Shown piece by piece: positions 8,731-17,733 of a DNA stretch of 62,521 nt. The DNA comes from an uncultured Bacteroidales bacterium. Its GTDB lineage: Bacteria; Bacteroidota; Bacteroidia; Bacteroidales; Paludibacteraceae. Made by a program: the position numbers and the translations under genes. Below the pieces are notes generated by a model. It did not search any database. It saw nothing but the letters and a program-made list of their open reading frames with translations, and was not told the origin of the DNA. Location: assembly GCA_903901975.1 (NCBI GenBank), contig CAIUTB010000094.1, forward strand, positions 1-62,521, read 5' to 3'. Position 1 is the stretch's first letter. Each line of letters starts with the position of its first letter.

Positions 8731-10251
8731 ATGGAAAAAAAGCAAATTAAAAGAGCGTTAGTGTCTGTTTATCATAAAGATAAGCTTGATGAAATTATAG
8801 TTAAACTTCATTCCGAAGGAGTAGAATTTATCTCTACGGGAGGGACACAATCTTTTATTGAATCGCTGAATATTCCATGTCAAGCTGTTGAAGATTTAAC
8901 CGGTTACCCATCAATTCTGGGTGGAAGAGTTAAAACTTTGCATCCAAAAGTGTTTGGAGGCATCTTAAATCGACGTGATTTCGAAGAAGATCAAAAACAA
9001 ATTGAAGAATACGAAATTCCTGAAATAGATTTGGTTATAGTTGATTTATATCCATTTGAAGCCACTGTAGCTGCGGGTGCTGATGAACCAACAACCATAG
9101 AAAAAATTGATATCGGCGGCATTTCGCTGATTCGCGCAGCTGCAAAGAATTACAACGATGTGCTAATTGTGGCTTCACAAGCTCAATACGAACCTTTGCT
9201 GGAAATGATTTCAGCAAATGGTGCAAATACCACTTTGGAAGAACGTCGCTGGTTTGCAAAAGAAGCTTTTGCGGTTTCTTCACATTACGATTCGGCTATT
9301 TTTAATTACTTTGATGCTGATGAAAAAAGTGGGTTCCGCATGAGTGAAAATGATGCTAAAGTGCTTCGCTACGGTGAGAATCCACATCAAAAAGGCATTT
9401 TCTTCGGAAATTTCGAAGATTTATTTGAACAATTACAAGGTCGGGAAATTTCGTACAACAACCTGCTTGACATTGACGCTTCTGTAAATTTGATTAATGA
9501 TTTTGATGATATTACCTTTGCCATTCTGAAACATAACAATGCCTGCGGAATTGCTTCGCGTCCGGTTTTGGTTGATGCCTGGAATGCTGCATTGGCGGGT
9601 GATCCGGTTTCAGCATTCGGTGGAGTATTGATTACTAATGCAGTTATCGATAAAGCAACTGCAGAAGAAATGAACAAAATATTCTTCGAAGTAGTGATTG
9701 CTCCGGATTATGATTTGGATGCGCTGGAAATTCTGAGTCAAAAGAAAAACCGGATCATTCTGATTATCAAAGATGCCAAGTATAAAACACAACAATTCCG
9801 TTCGTTGCTGAATGGCGTGTTGATGCAGGATAAAGATACGCATACCGAATCGGCTAATGAGTTGACTGTTGTAACAGAAAAAGCACCAACTGCCGGGGAA
9901 ATTGAAGATTTATTGTTTGCAAACAAAATTGTGAAACATACAAAATCAAATGCTATTGTATTTGCAAAAAACAGACAAATGTGTGCCAGTGGTGTTGGTC
10001 AAACTTCGCGCGTTGATGCATTAAATCAGGCAGTTGAGAAAGCCGGAACATTTAATTTTGATTTAAAAGGTGCTGTGATGGCTTCCGATGCATTTTTTCC
10101 GTTTCCAGACTGTGTGCAAATTGCAGCTGAAGCAGGCATTACGGCGGTAATACAGCCAGGTGGTTCAATTAACGATAAACTTTCAATAGAATCCTGCAAT
10201 CAAAACGGCGTGGCGATGGTGACAACCGGATACAGACATTTCAAACATTGA
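8731..10251 (+). CDS. purH: bifunctional AICAR transformylase / IMP cyclohydrolase
   Basis: 506 aa enzyme for the last two steps of IMP synthesis: formyl transfer to AICAR, then ring closure. The N-terminal MGS-like cyclohydrolase domain shows ALVSVYHKDKLDEI, STGGTQSFIES and GGRVKTLHPKVFGGIL (residues 8-80). The transformylase part has LRYGENPHQKGIFFG (about 211), LKHNNACGIASRPV, and the C-terminal MASDAFFPFPDCVQIAAEAGI and IQPGGSINDK. Length fits the shorter Bacteroidales version. It is monocistronic by appearance, with its own promoter and a palindrome downstream. Confidence 0.96.
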   Translation: MEKKQIKRALVSVYHKDKLDEIIVKLHSEGVEFISTGGTQSFIESLNIPCQAVEDLTGYPSILGGRVKTLHPKVFGGILNRRDFEEDQKQIEEYEIPEIDLVIVDLYPFEATVAAGADEPTTIEKIDIGGISLIRAAAKNYNDVLIVASQAQYEPLLEMISANGANTTLEERRWFAKEAFAVSSHYDSAIFNYFDADEKSGFRMSENDAKVLRYGENPHQKGIFFGNFEDLFEQLQGREISYNNLLDIDASVNLINDFDDITFAILKHNNACGIASRPVLVDAWNAALAGDPVSAFGGVLITNAVIDKATAEEMNKIFFEVVIAPDYDLDALEILSQKKNRIILIIKDAKYKTQQFRSLLNGVLMQDKDTHTESANELTVVTEKAPTAGEIEDLLFANKIVKHTKSNAIVFAKNRQMCASGVGQTSRVDALNQAVEKAGTFNFDLKGAVMASDAFFPFPDCVQIAAEAGITAVIQPGGSINDKLSIESCNQNGVAMVTTGYRHFKH

Positions 10252-10263
10252 TAAATTACTGTA

Positions 10264-10287
10264 CAGACGAGGCGTGCCTCGTCTCTG
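10264..10287. repeat. REP-like palindrome GACGAGGC/GCCTCGTC
   Basis: CAGACGAGGC GT GCCTCGTCTCTG forms a near-perfect hairpin with a tiny loop. It lies between purH and mreB and may help terminate or protect the purH transcript, though no T-run follows. A diverged relative lies at 39673-39702. Confidence 0.7.
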
Positions 10288-10327
10288 ATACAAACTAAAA
10301 TAAAACAACCTGAAATAAATTAAGAAA

Positions 10328-11347
10328 ATGGGACTATTTTCATTTACACAAGAAATTGCTATTGACCTGGGAACCGCCAATACGATTATCATTCATAATG
10401 ATAAAATCGTAGTAGATGAGCCTTCAGTAGTGGCATTAGACAGACGTACTGACAAACTGATTGCGATTGGTGAAAAAGCACGACAGATGCAAGGAAAAGA
10501 AAACGAAGGAATCCGCACAGTTCGTCCACTACGTGATGGAGTGATTGCCGACTTCTATGCTGCTGAATTAATGATTCGCGGTATGATTAAAATGATTCCT
10601 TCTAAAAATCATTTGTTTTCACCAACCCTTAAAATGGTGGTTTGTATTCCTTCGGGAAGTACTGAAGTGGAAATTCGTGCGGTACGTGACTCGAGTGAAC
10701 ATGCCGGTGGCCGGGAAGTATATATGATTTACGAACCAATGGCTGCTGCAATCGGTATCGGTATCGATGTGGAAGCTCCAAACGGATGTATGATTGTGGA
10801 TATAGGTGGTGGCACTACCGAAATTGCCGTTATCTCACTGGGTGGTATCGTTTCCAACAAATCTATCCGTATTGCAGGCGATGACCTGACGCTGGATATT
10901 GTTGAATATATGGGACGTATGCACAACATCAAAGTAGGTGAACGTACAGCTGAATTGATTAAAATTAATGTTGGTGCTGCTTTAACCGATCTGGAAGATG
11001 CACCCGAAGATTATATTGTTCACGGACCAAACCGTATGACGGCTTTACCAATGCAAGTTCCGGTTTCGTATCAGGAAATTGCTCACTGTCTAGAAAAATC
11101 TATTTCGAAAATTGAAGCAGCTATTCTGAGTGCATTAGAACAAACTCCTCCTGAATTATATTCAGACATTGTACAGAAAGGTATTTACCTGGCCGGTGGT
11201 GGAGCATTGCTTCGTGGACTGGATAAACGTTTGACTGACAAACTAAACATACAGTTCCACATTGCCGACGATCCATTGCGTGCAGTAGCCCGTGGAACAG
11301 GCATTGCGTTGAAAAACGTGGATAAATTTTCGTTCATGATCCGATAA
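10328..11347 (+). CDS. mreB: rod shape-determining protein MreB
   Basis: 339 aa bacterial actin homolog that forms membrane-associated filaments guiding lateral wall synthesis. Phosphate 1 motif (AIDLGTANTIIIH, residues 9-21), phosphate 2 (IVDIGGGTTEIAVISLGG, about 157-174) and the adenosine motif (GIYLAGGGALLRGLDK) are intact. The N-terminal MGLFSFTQE fits a short amphipathic or hydrophobic membrane anchor. It is the first gene of mreB-mreC-mreD-mrdA-rodA. Confidence 0.97.
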   Translation: MGLFSFTQEIAIDLGTANTIIIHNDKIVVDEPSVVALDRRTDKLIAIGEKARQMQGKENEGIRTVRPLRDGVIADFYAAELMIRGMIKMIPSKNHLFSPTLKMVVCIPSGSTEVEIRAVRDSSEHAGGREVYMIYEPMAAAIGIGIDVEAPNGCMIVDIGGGTTEIAVISLGGIVSNKSIRIAGDDLTLDIVEYMGRMHNIKVGERTAELIKINVGAALTDLEDAPEDYIVHGPNRMTALPMQVPVSYQEIAHCLEKSISKIEAAILSALEQTPPELYSDIVQKGIYLAGGGALLRGLDKRLTDKLNIQFHIADDPLRAVARGTGIALKNVDKFSFMIR

Positions 11348-11438
11348 ACTAACCCTAATTTTCGATAAATGCAGCTTTAAATCTGTGTTTATCGAATTTT
11401 TAGAAAATAAGTACTTCCCCTACGTATTTTACGGATTT

Positions 11439-12284
11439 ATGAAGAATCTCTTTAATTTTTTGATACAGTATAGTGTTGTGATTTTATTTCTATTTTTGGA
11501 AATAATATCACTCTCCATGATTGTTCAAAATCAGGGATATCAAAAAAGTATTTACATTTCTTCAAGCAATTCGGTGGTTTCGGGCATGTATGAATGGAGT
11601 AATTCGGTAGTGGAATTTTTCAAACTCCGCACTGCCAACGATAACCTTTCGGAAGAAAACACTACACTTAAGAATCAGGTGATTAAATTGCAGAACAAGC
11701 TTTCAACCTTGAACCCCGAGGCTAAAGATTCCATACGTTTCCGCATTCCACCCGAAATGGAATATCAGTTTATATCAGCCAAGGTGATAAACTGTAGCAC
11801 CAACAAACTTCAGAATTATATTACACTGAACAAGGGATCTATTGATGGGATAAAACCCGACATGGGCGTGGTGAGTGATGAAGGCGTGGTTGGAATTGTG
11901 AAAACAGTTTCCAAGCGATTTTCAGTCGTAATTCCGATTCTGAATCCGAAAATTGAAATAAGCAGTAAATTTAAACGTAACAATTATAGTGGTGGACTAC
12001 TTTGGAGTGGCGAAGATTACCGCTATGCAAACCTGAAAGATATTGCCCGACACGTTGAACTTTCACTCGGTGATACGCTTATTACGAGCGGCTTGACCAG
12101 CACTTTCCCCGAAGGTGTTCCGGTGGGAATAATTGAAGATTTCAAGATTAAGGAAAGCGATGCCTATTACAAAATCAAAGTGAAACTGGCCGTGAATTTC
12201 CGAACACTTTCACACGTAAAAGTAATTGATTATCTGAATTATAATGAACAAAAAGGACTTGAAAAAAAGTCGGAAGAACAATAA
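11439..12284 (+). CDS. mreC: rod shape-determining protein MreC
   Basis: 281 aa. One N-terminal membrane helix (about residues 5-30) is followed by a coiled coil (LRTANDNLSEENTTLKNQVIKLQNKL) and the periplasmic beta domain with ITLNKGSIDGIKPDMGVVSDEGVVGIV and LGDTLITSGLTSTFPEGVPVG, all standard for MreC, which links MreB to PBP2. I chose ATG 11439; an upstream start at 11385 would place 18 unusual residues before the helix. It lies 91 bp after mreB and 95 bp (a repeat spacer) before mreD. Confidence 0.94.
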   Translation: MKNLFNFLIQYSVVILFLFLEIISLSMIVQNQGYQKSIYISSSNSVVSGMYEWSNSVVEFFKLRTANDNLSEENTTLKNQVIKLQNKLSTLNPEAKDSIRFRIPPEMEYQFISAKVINCSTNKLQNYITLNKGSIDGIKPDMGVVSDEGVVGIVKTVSKRFSVVIPILNPKIEISSKFKRNNYSGGLLWSGEDYRYANLKDIARHVELSLGDTLITSGLTSTFPEGVPVGIIEDFKIKESDAYYKIKVKLAVNFRTLSHVKVIDYLNYNEQKGLEKKSEEQ

Positions 12285-12287
12285 ATA

Positions 12288-12373
12288 CAGTTGACAATTG
12301 ATAGTTGACAGTTGATAGCGAAAACCGCTTCAACATACTAACTGATAACTATCAACTACTAACTATGAACTAA
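12288..12373. repeat. inverted-repeat low-complexity spacer between mreC and mreD
   Basis: ATAGTTGACAGTTGATAG (12301-12318) can pair with CTATCAACT and ACTAT words at 12349-12366. The whole spacer consists of GTTGA / TCAAC words and lies inside an operon. There is no T-run, so a processing or pausing hairpin is more likely than termination. Confidence 0.6.
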
Positions 12374-12379
12374 AAAGAA

Positions 12380-12877
12380 ATGCCTGTAGCGCTTCAAAAC
12401 ATATTCCGCTTTCTTCTACTGGTACTGATTCAGGTACTAGTGCTGAATAATATCCAGTTTCTGGGCTTTATCAATCCATACATTTACATCCTTTTTATTC
12501 TCTCATTACCCGTCAGATTGCCACGTTGGGCAGCTTTACTACTGGCTTTCGGACTTGGACTTACCATCGATATTTTTTCAAATACCCCCGGCATGCACGC
12601 CTTTGCCAGTGTAATGCTAGCATTTTTGCGTAATCCGGTCATTAATCTGTTTATTTCAATCGACGAAGGTAATAACCCGACACCATCTTATTATACCTTC
12701 AGTGTTGGAACGTACGTGAAATATGTTGTGTTTATGGTATTCATTCACCATTTCACACTCTTTTTCCTCGAAGCTTTCTCTTTTGTACATTTTTGGCTCA
12801 TGTTGGCAAAAATTATTCTCAGTTCGGCAGTCACTATTTTGCTTATTCTTGGAATACAATCGCTTAATAAAAAGTAA
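12380..12877 (+). CDS. mreD: rod shape-determining protein MreD
   Basis: 165 aa integral membrane protein with about five helices; NNIQFLGFINPYIYILFILSLP and FGLGLTIDIFSNTPGMHAFASVMLAFLRNP are characteristic of MreD. Length is typical. The gene ends 3 bp before the mrdA start, so the two are translationally close. It is part of the elongasome scaffold with MreC and RodA; its biochemical role is not settled in any organism. Confidence 0.9.
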   Translation: MPVALQNIFRFLLLVLIQVLVLNNIQFLGFINPYIYILFILSLPVRLPRWAALLLAFGLGLTIDIFSNTPGMHAFASVMLAFLRNPVINLFISIDEGNNPTPSYYTFSVGTYVKYVVFMVFIHHFTLFFLEAFSFVHFWLMLAKIILSSAVTILLILGIQSLNKK

Positions 12878-12880
12878 ACC

Positions 12881-14719
12881 ATGATAAACGATGCACTTCA
12901 AAGCAGAAGGTACGTGATTGTAGGAATCATGACTGCTGTCATTGTTTTGTATGTTTTGAGATTATTTACCATTCAGATTATCGACACGAAATATAAAAAT
13001 GGTGCCGATAGCAATGCTTTCCTCAAAAAAACACAGTTTCCACCACGAGGGTTGATTTATGACCGCAACCACACTCTAATGGTCTACAACAAAGCAGCTT
13101 ACGATATTGCTCTTATCATGCGTGAAATTCATGATTTGGACACCGTGGCATTTTGCAAAGCATTGAGTATTGATAAAAAATACTTGATAAATCGTCTTGC
13201 AGACATAAAAGACCGACACAAAAACCCCGGTTATTCGTCCTACACTCCTCAGCTTTTCATGACACAGCTTAACATTGAAGATGTTGCTACCATTCAACAA
13301 TCGATGTACAAATACCCGGGCTTTTATATCCAAAACCGAACTTTACGGGAATACCCTTTCTCGGCTGCTGCTCACGTTTTGGGGAGTATTGGTGAAGTTT
13401 CGCGTGGCAAAATTGAAGCGGATGATTATTATAATTCCGGTGATTATGCCGGTAGGGATGGCATTGAATATACCTACGAAGAAACCTTACGGGGTGAAAA
13501 AGGAGTGGAAATTCTATTACGTGATGCCAAAGGTCGTATCAAAGGAAAATACGAAAACGGCAAGGAAGATATAGCACCGAAAGCCGGACAAAATATGACA
13601 TTGACACTAGATTCCAAATTGCAAATTTTGGCTGAAAAGTTACTGAAAGGAAAAATTGGTAGTGTGGTTGCCATTGAGCCGGCAACGGGTGAAATACTTG
13701 CTATGGTTTCTAATCCATCCTTTAATCCATCACTTTTATCAGGTCGTCAACGTTCCAGAAACTATAAACAATTACTCGACGACCCTACAAAACCACTTTT
13801 AAACCGTGCCACACAGGCTCAATATTCACCCGGCTCTTCATTTAAACCTGTTCAGGCACTGGTATGCCAACAAATGGGCGGAATTAACGAAGGAACCATG
13901 TTCGGTTGTAGCGGACCGGAATCGTCGCCGGTAAAATGTACCCACCATCATGGCTCGCCTGTAAGTTTGCTCAGTGCTATCGAACAAAGTTGTAACCCCT
14001 ATTTTTGGAATGCTTTCAGAGTAACGGTGGAGAAAGACGGTTATGGAGATAAAAATGCCATTTTCAGAAAAAATTTTCAGGAATGGTCAGATCGAATAAA
14101 AAGTTTTGGCTTTGGAGCAAAATTTACAGAAAGTGATATCTATGAACAGACGCGTGGATTTGTACCCACAGAGAGTTTTTTCAATAAAGTTTATAAAGCT
14201 GTTACCGGTTGGCGTGCCATTACCATTCGTTCACTGGGTATCGGACAGGGTGAAATACTGGTTACGCCACTTCAGCTTGCCAACGAGATGTGTGTCATTG
14301 CTAATCAAGGATATTATATAACGCCTCATTTGAATAGATGTGACTCAATGCTGAAAAACAAACACATAGCCAAGGTGGACAAAAAGTTTTTCCCTATTGT
14401 GAACGAAGGATTGTGGCGCGTGTTTGAATTCGGAACAGCAAAGGCAAGTAAAATTCCAGATATAAGCATGTGTGGTAAAACAGGAACTGTGCAGAATAGT
14501 CACGGAAAAGATCACGCCATTTTGGTTGGTTTTGCACCACGCGAAAATCCGAAAATAGCTATTGCCGTAGTGATTGAAAATGCCGGATATGGTTCAACAT
14601 ATGCTGCACCTATTTTCAGTCTGATGGTGGAACAATACCTGAAAGGCAAGATTACACGAACTGATTTAGAAGAACAAATTTCCAATATTATTACCAATTC
14701 CAATGTCCAAAAACGTTAG
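12881..14719 (+). CDS. mrdA: penicillin-binding protein 2 (elongation transpeptidase)
   Basis: 612 aa class B PBP. There is one N-terminal membrane helix (about 11-33), then the pedestal domain beginning FPPRGLIYDRNHTLMVYN, then the transpeptidase domain. The catalytic SxxK is in SPGSSFKP (about residue 317), the SxN is in EQSCNPYF, and the KTG box is in MCGKTGTVQ (about 529). It cross-links peptidoglycan with RodA in lateral wall growth. It overlaps rodA by 17 bp, so the partner enzymes are co-translated. Confidence 0.96.
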   Translation: MINDALQSRRYVIVGIMTAVIVLYVLRLFTIQIIDTKYKNGADSNAFLKKTQFPPRGLIYDRNHTLMVYNKAAYDIALIMREIHDLDTVAFCKALSIDKKYLINRLADIKDRHKNPGYSSYTPQLFMTQLNIEDVATIQQSMYKYPGFYIQNRTLREYPFSAAAHVLGSIGEVSRGKIEADDYYNSGDYAGRDGIEYTYEETLRGEKGVEILLRDAKGRIKGKYENGKEDIAPKAGQNMTLTLDSKLQILAEKLLKGKIGSVVAIEPATGEILAMVSNPSFNPSLLSGRQRSRNYKQLLDDPTKPLLNRATQAQYSPGSSFKPVQALVCQQMGGINEGTMFGCSGPESSPVKCTHHHGSPVSLLSAIEQSCNPYFWNAFRVTVEKDGYGDKNAIFRKNFQEWSDRIKSFGFGAKFTESDIYEQTRGFVPTESFFNKVYKAVTGWRAITIRSLGIGQGEILVTPLQLANEMCVIANQGYYITPHLNRCDSMLKNKHIAKVDKKFFPIVNEGLWRVFEFGTAKASKIPDISMCGKTGTVQNSHGKDHAILVGFAPRENPKIAIAVVIENAGYGSTYAAPIFSLMVEQYLKGKITRTDLEEQISNIITNSNVQKR

Positions 14720-16157
14720 TATAAAATATGCATTAGACTGGACAACTGTATTTTTTTACGTTGTTTTGGTATTTATGGGCTGGATTAGCATTTACGGCGC
14801 CAGCTATAACTTCGATCAGGCCAGTATTTTTGATTTCAGTCAACGTGCCGGAAAACAGTTTATATGGATTGTAACAGCCTTTGCGTTGGGTGGCATTTTG
14901 TTACTGATTGATTCACGCCTGTATAATATCTTTGCGTGGTTTATATACGTCGCAGCTATTTTGCTGCTGATAGTCACTATTTTTGTGGCACACGACATCA
15001 AAGGTTCCCGCTCGTGGCTGGTGCTTGGTCCTGTTAGTTTTCAGCCGGCCGAATTAGCCAAAATGGCCACAGCACTTGGACTTGCCAAATATATGAGTGC
15101 CTACAATTATAAACTGAAAACATGGAAAGATTTAATTCCACTGGGAATCATCATTTTCATACCTTTTATACTCATTATTCTTCAGAACGAAACGGGTACA
15201 GCCCTGGTATATTTAGCTTTTACGCTAATGCTCTACCGCGAAGGAATGAATGGTATTGTACTTCTGATAGGCACTTTTGCCGTGGCTCTTTTTATTACAA
15301 TCGTCAAACTGAGTATTGTTCCCATTCAGGTCGATCACGGAACACTGGGAATGGTAATGGGTATGTTTATGATTCTGTTGGTTCAGTTTGTCTATGCCAT
15401 TTTCTTTTGCCGGAATCAAAAAGAAGCACTTATTCTGCTGCTTGGAACGATTGTGATTAGCATAGCGTCGTATGTGCTAAACTTCTGGTTTTATCTGAAT
15501 TATAACTATGTTGCTATTCTCACGGTGGTAGCGTCGTGCATTTACTGGGGAATAATTGAAGTTTTCTACCGTTACAAAAAATACCTGTTTGTAGTCTTTT
15601 TCTCCATTGGGTCGGTAATGTTTTGTTTTTCGGTCGATTATCTTTTCACAAAAGTATTGGAACCACACCAACAAGTGCGTATCAAAGTGCTGCTCAATAT
15701 GGATGATGCACCCTTGGGAGCAGGATATAACGTCAATCAGTCGAAAATTGCCATTGGTTCGGGTGGATTTTTCGGAAAAGGATTCCTGAACGGGACCCAA
15801 ACCAAGCTGAAATACGTACCCGAGCAGGATACCGACTTTATTTTCTGCACCGTGGGCGAAGAACATGGTTTCTGGGGTTCTACGCTGGTGCTGTTTGTGT
15901 ACTGGCTGCTGCTTACCCGCTTAATTCGCATGGCTGAGCGAGCGCGGGATGCATTTAGCCGGGTGTACGGCTATTGTGTGGCGAGTATTTTCTTCTTCCA
16001 CCTGATGGTGAATGTGGGTATGGTACTTGGAATTATGCCTGTTATCGGCATTCCGCTACCATTTTTCAGTTACGGCGGTTCTTCGCTCTGGGGTTTTACC
16101 ATTTTGCTGTTTATAATGATCCGACTGGATGCGGCAAGGCTGGAAAGATTGCATTAA
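14703..16157 (+). CDS. rodA: peptidoglycan glycosyltransferase RodA
   Basis: 484 aa SEDS-family polymerase with about ten or more membrane segments. Family landmarks are the SRSWLVLGPVSFQPAELAK loop, the GAGYNVNQSKIAIGSGGFFGKGFLNGTQT loop and the C-terminal GIMPVIGIPLPFFSYGGSSLW. It is somewhat longer than E. coli RodA (370 aa) because of an extra hydrophobic block at about 230-310. It is the last gene of the operon. The same frame remains open for a further 56 codons after its TAA (see 16158-16328). Confidence 0.95.
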   Translation: MSKNVSIKYALDWTTVFFYVVLVFMGWISIYGASYNFDQASIFDFSQRAGKQFIWIVTAFALGGILLLIDSRLYNIFAWFIYVAAILLLIVTIFVAHDIKGSRSWLVLGPVSFQPAELAKMATALGLAKYMSAYNYKLKTWKDLIPLGIIIFIPFILIILQNETGTALVYLAFTLMLYREGMNGIVLLIGTFAVALFITIVKLSIVPIQVDHGTLGMVMGMFMILLVQFVYAIFFCRNQKEALILLLGTIVISIASYVLNFWFYLNYNYVAILTVVASCIYWGIIEVFYRYKKYLFVVFFSIGSVMFCFSVDYLFTKVLEPHQQVRIKVLLNMDDAPLGAGYNVNQSKIAIGSGGFFGKGFLNGTQTKLKYVPEQDTDFIFCTVGEEHGFWGSTLVLFVYWLLLTRLIRMAERARDAFSRVYGYCVASIFFFHLMVNVGMVLGIMPVIGIPLPFFSYGGSSLWGFTILLFIMIRLDAARLERLH

Positions 16158-16328
16158 ACCGATATAAGTATAGATATAATAATAAAAGCATGTAGCGATA
16201 CCTGCTTTTATTGTTTCTACTCAAATCAACTGAATGGTGTCATCGAAGCTCTGAAAACTACTCTGAGCCAACAAATCACTGCTCGTAAAAAACAGGTATT
16301 GCCTCCACCTCCTCCAAAACAGGATTAA
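16158..16328 (+). pseudogene. open in-frame extension after the rodA stop
   Basis: After the rodA TAA (16155-16157) the same reading frame is open for 56 codons to a TAA at 16326-16328. The first ten codons are AT-rich and look non-coding, but from about 16230 the sequence is protein-like: NGVIEALKTTLSQQITARKK, then a poly-proline tail ending KQD. There is no ATG start. It may be the C-terminal remnant of a lost gene, or a tail reached only by read-through. I do not recognise the family. Confidence 0.3.
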
Positions 16329-16348
16329 GGTAATGGGTTAAGATGAAA

Positions 16349-16378
16349 CAGAGGATATTCCGGTGGGAATATCCTCTG
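16349..16378. terminator. terminator of the mre-rodA operon
   Basis: CAGAGGATATTCC (16349-16361) and GGAATATCCTCTG (16366-16378) form a perfect 13-bp stem with a 4-nt loop, followed by ATAGTTTTAAT. It is 21 bp after the end of the in-frame extension of rodA. Confidence 0.8.
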
Positions 16379-16390
16379 ATAGTTTTAATA

Positions 16391-16459
16391 GGGTTTCGCG
16401 GTTTCTAACCGCGTGTTGATAATGAGAAAATAATGTGTAATTTTGCCACAGGATGCAAT
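16391..16459. repeat. REP-like repeat, left half of copy A (interrupted by IS110)
   Basis: It starts with the palindrome CGCGGTTTCTAACCGCG (16397-16413) and continues GTGTTGATAAT ... TTTTGCCACAGGATGCAAT up to the insertion point of the IS element. Copy B at 18281-18365 has the same order (CGCGATTTCATCGCG, GTGGTGATAAT, TTTGACACAGGTTGAAAT). The right half of copy A resumes at 17774. Confidence 0.75.
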
Positions 16460-16501
16460 TCCCTTAGTTTGCAGTTTAAAATATTTTAAAGGTTAGTTTC
16501 T

Positions 16502-16509
16502 TACTTTTG
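16502..16509 (+). promoter_or_regulatory. -7 element for the IS110 bridge RNA
   Basis: TACTTTTG fits the Bacteroidota -7 consensus exactly and lies just before the structured RNA region. No TTTG sits at the usual 19-20 nt upstream, so the -33 element is weak or absent. The same promoter could also drive the recombinase gene. Confidence 0.5.
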
Positions 16510-16514
16510 TTGTA

Positions 16515-16690
16515 TAAAAGGAGGAATTAACCGATCCCAAAAAGTGAACTATGATGCAATCAAGAGAAAAATCTCTATCGCACGAATCAGACTTTTTAGG
16601 ATCAAACTGCAAATACCAAATAGAATGTTAGGCTTTGAAGCCTATTAAGGGTGTTAGTACAGGCAGTTCTTTCGGTTAATTCCAAATTTA
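16515..16690 (+). ncRNA. IS110 bridge RNA with readable target and donor guides
   Basis: Target-binding loop: an outer stem of GATCCCAAAAAGT (16533-16545) with ACTTTTTAGGATC (16591-16603), one mismatch, and an inner hairpin AGAGA-AAAA-TCTCT (16563-16576). The left guide GATGCAAT (16553-16560) is identical to the left flank 16452-16459. The right guide CGCACGAAT (16579-16587) is the exact complement of the right flank 17774-17782. Donor-binding loop: an outer stem AACTGC (16605-16610) with GCAGTT (16663-16668) and an inner hairpin AGGCT-TTGA-AGCCT (16630-16643). The left guide ATAGAAT (16620-16626) equals the right end of the element plus core (17769-17775). The right guide TAAGGG (16646-16651) pairs with CCCTTA at the left end (16461-16466). 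Known: IS110 recombinases use such RNAs (shown for IS621). Exact RNA ends are estimated. Confidence 0.88.
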
Positions 16691-16710
16691 AAAACTTCAA
16701 AAACAAAAGT

Positions 16711-17733
16711 ATGAAAAAGTTTTTATTCATTGGGATTGACTTCTCAAAAAGTAAATTTGATGTAACTGTGCTTAAAAGCATAGATCAACAAGATTTTGCA
16801 CAGGCGATCTTTTTAAATGAGAAAAAAGGATTTACCGATTTTCTCAAGTGGGTAACCAAACAATCGAATGTTCCTAAACAAGACTGGTTGTTTTGTGGAG
16901 AACATACAGGTCTTTATAGTCGTGAATTAACCGACTTCCTTATTAAAAAGAACCTGTTTATTTGGTTGGAAAATCCCTTGCAGATAAAATGTTCCTGGGG
17001 CATAAAACGAGCTAAAACAGACAAGATAGATTCGCTCGAAATTGCCCGTTATGCATTGAGATTTGAAGATAAAGCCGTTGCTTGTAAACCTGCAAATAAG
17101 GATATTGAATCACTTCGTCTGTTATTTGCATATAGGGGACGATTGGTAAAAAATAAAGTATCACTTGAAGTTTCTGCTAAGGAAACGCGACGTGTGATAT
17201 CAAGGGATACTACTTCTCGCTTTATTTTTGAAAACAGTCAACATGATATTGACCGTATCAAAAAAGAGATTGAAGTAATAGAAACTAAAATGCACAATAT
17301 TATTGTATCGGGAGAATTAAAGGAAAATTACCTGTTGGTAGTCACAATCAAAGGAGTGGCAATGATTACAGCGATTGCTTTAATAATCCACACAAACAAT
17401 TTTGAGGCATTTAAAACGGCTCGGCAGCTTGCATGTTATTGTGGTGTGGTTCCCTTTGAGAAAAGCTCAGGAACAAGCATAAACAAAGGAAATCACATAA
17501 GCCAATTGGCAAACAAGGAGATTAAAACCTTACTGACCCAATGTGCCAGATGTGCTGTGCAATATGACAAAGAACTCTCTGCTTATTATATTCGGAAAAT
17601 TGCTCAAGGTAAAAAAGACCGAATAGTAATAAACAATGTAAGGAACAAACTTATACACCGTATCTTTGCGGTTGTAAATAACAGAATCCCTTATAGAGAA
17701 AATTATTTAAATCCATTTTTGGATTGCGCTTAA
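16711..17733 (+). CDS. IS110-family DEDD recombinase (bridge-RNA-guided)
   Basis: 340 aa. The RuvC-like N-domain carries the DEDD residues: FIGIDFSKSKFDV (first Asp), FCGEHTGLYS (Glu) and AKTDKIDSLEIARYA (two Asp). The C-terminal Transposase_20 domain has TIKGVAMITAIALI, ACYCGVVPFEKSSGTSINKG (the SGTS Ser is the likely nucleophile) and KTLLTQCARCAV. A coiled-coil linker spans about residues 175-215. I chose ATG 16711 because upstream codons lie inside the RNA. By family knowledge it recombines an excised circular element into a target specified by the bridge RNA. The frame and all motifs are intact. Confidence 0.92.
   Translation: MKKFLFIGIDFSKSKFDVTVLKSIDQQDFAQAIFLNEKKGFTDFLKWVTKQSNVPKQDWLFCGEHTGLYSRELTDFLIKKNLFIWLENPLQIKCSWGIKRAKTDKIDSLEIARYALRFEDKAVACKPANKDIESLRLLFAYRGRLVKNKVSLEVSAKETRRVISRDTTSRFIFENSQHDIDRIKKEIEVIETKMHNIIVSGELKENYLLVVTIKGVAMITAIALIIHTNNFEAFKTARQLACYCGVVPFEKSSGTSINKGNHISQLANKEIKTLLTQCARCAVQYDKELSAYYIRKIAQGKKDRIVINNVRNKLIHRIFAVVNNRIPYRENYLNPFLDCA

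Noticed and set aside
16651-16710. 20-residue extension of the IS110 recombinase
   Set aside because: It lies in the bridge RNA donor loop and does not match the family's start.
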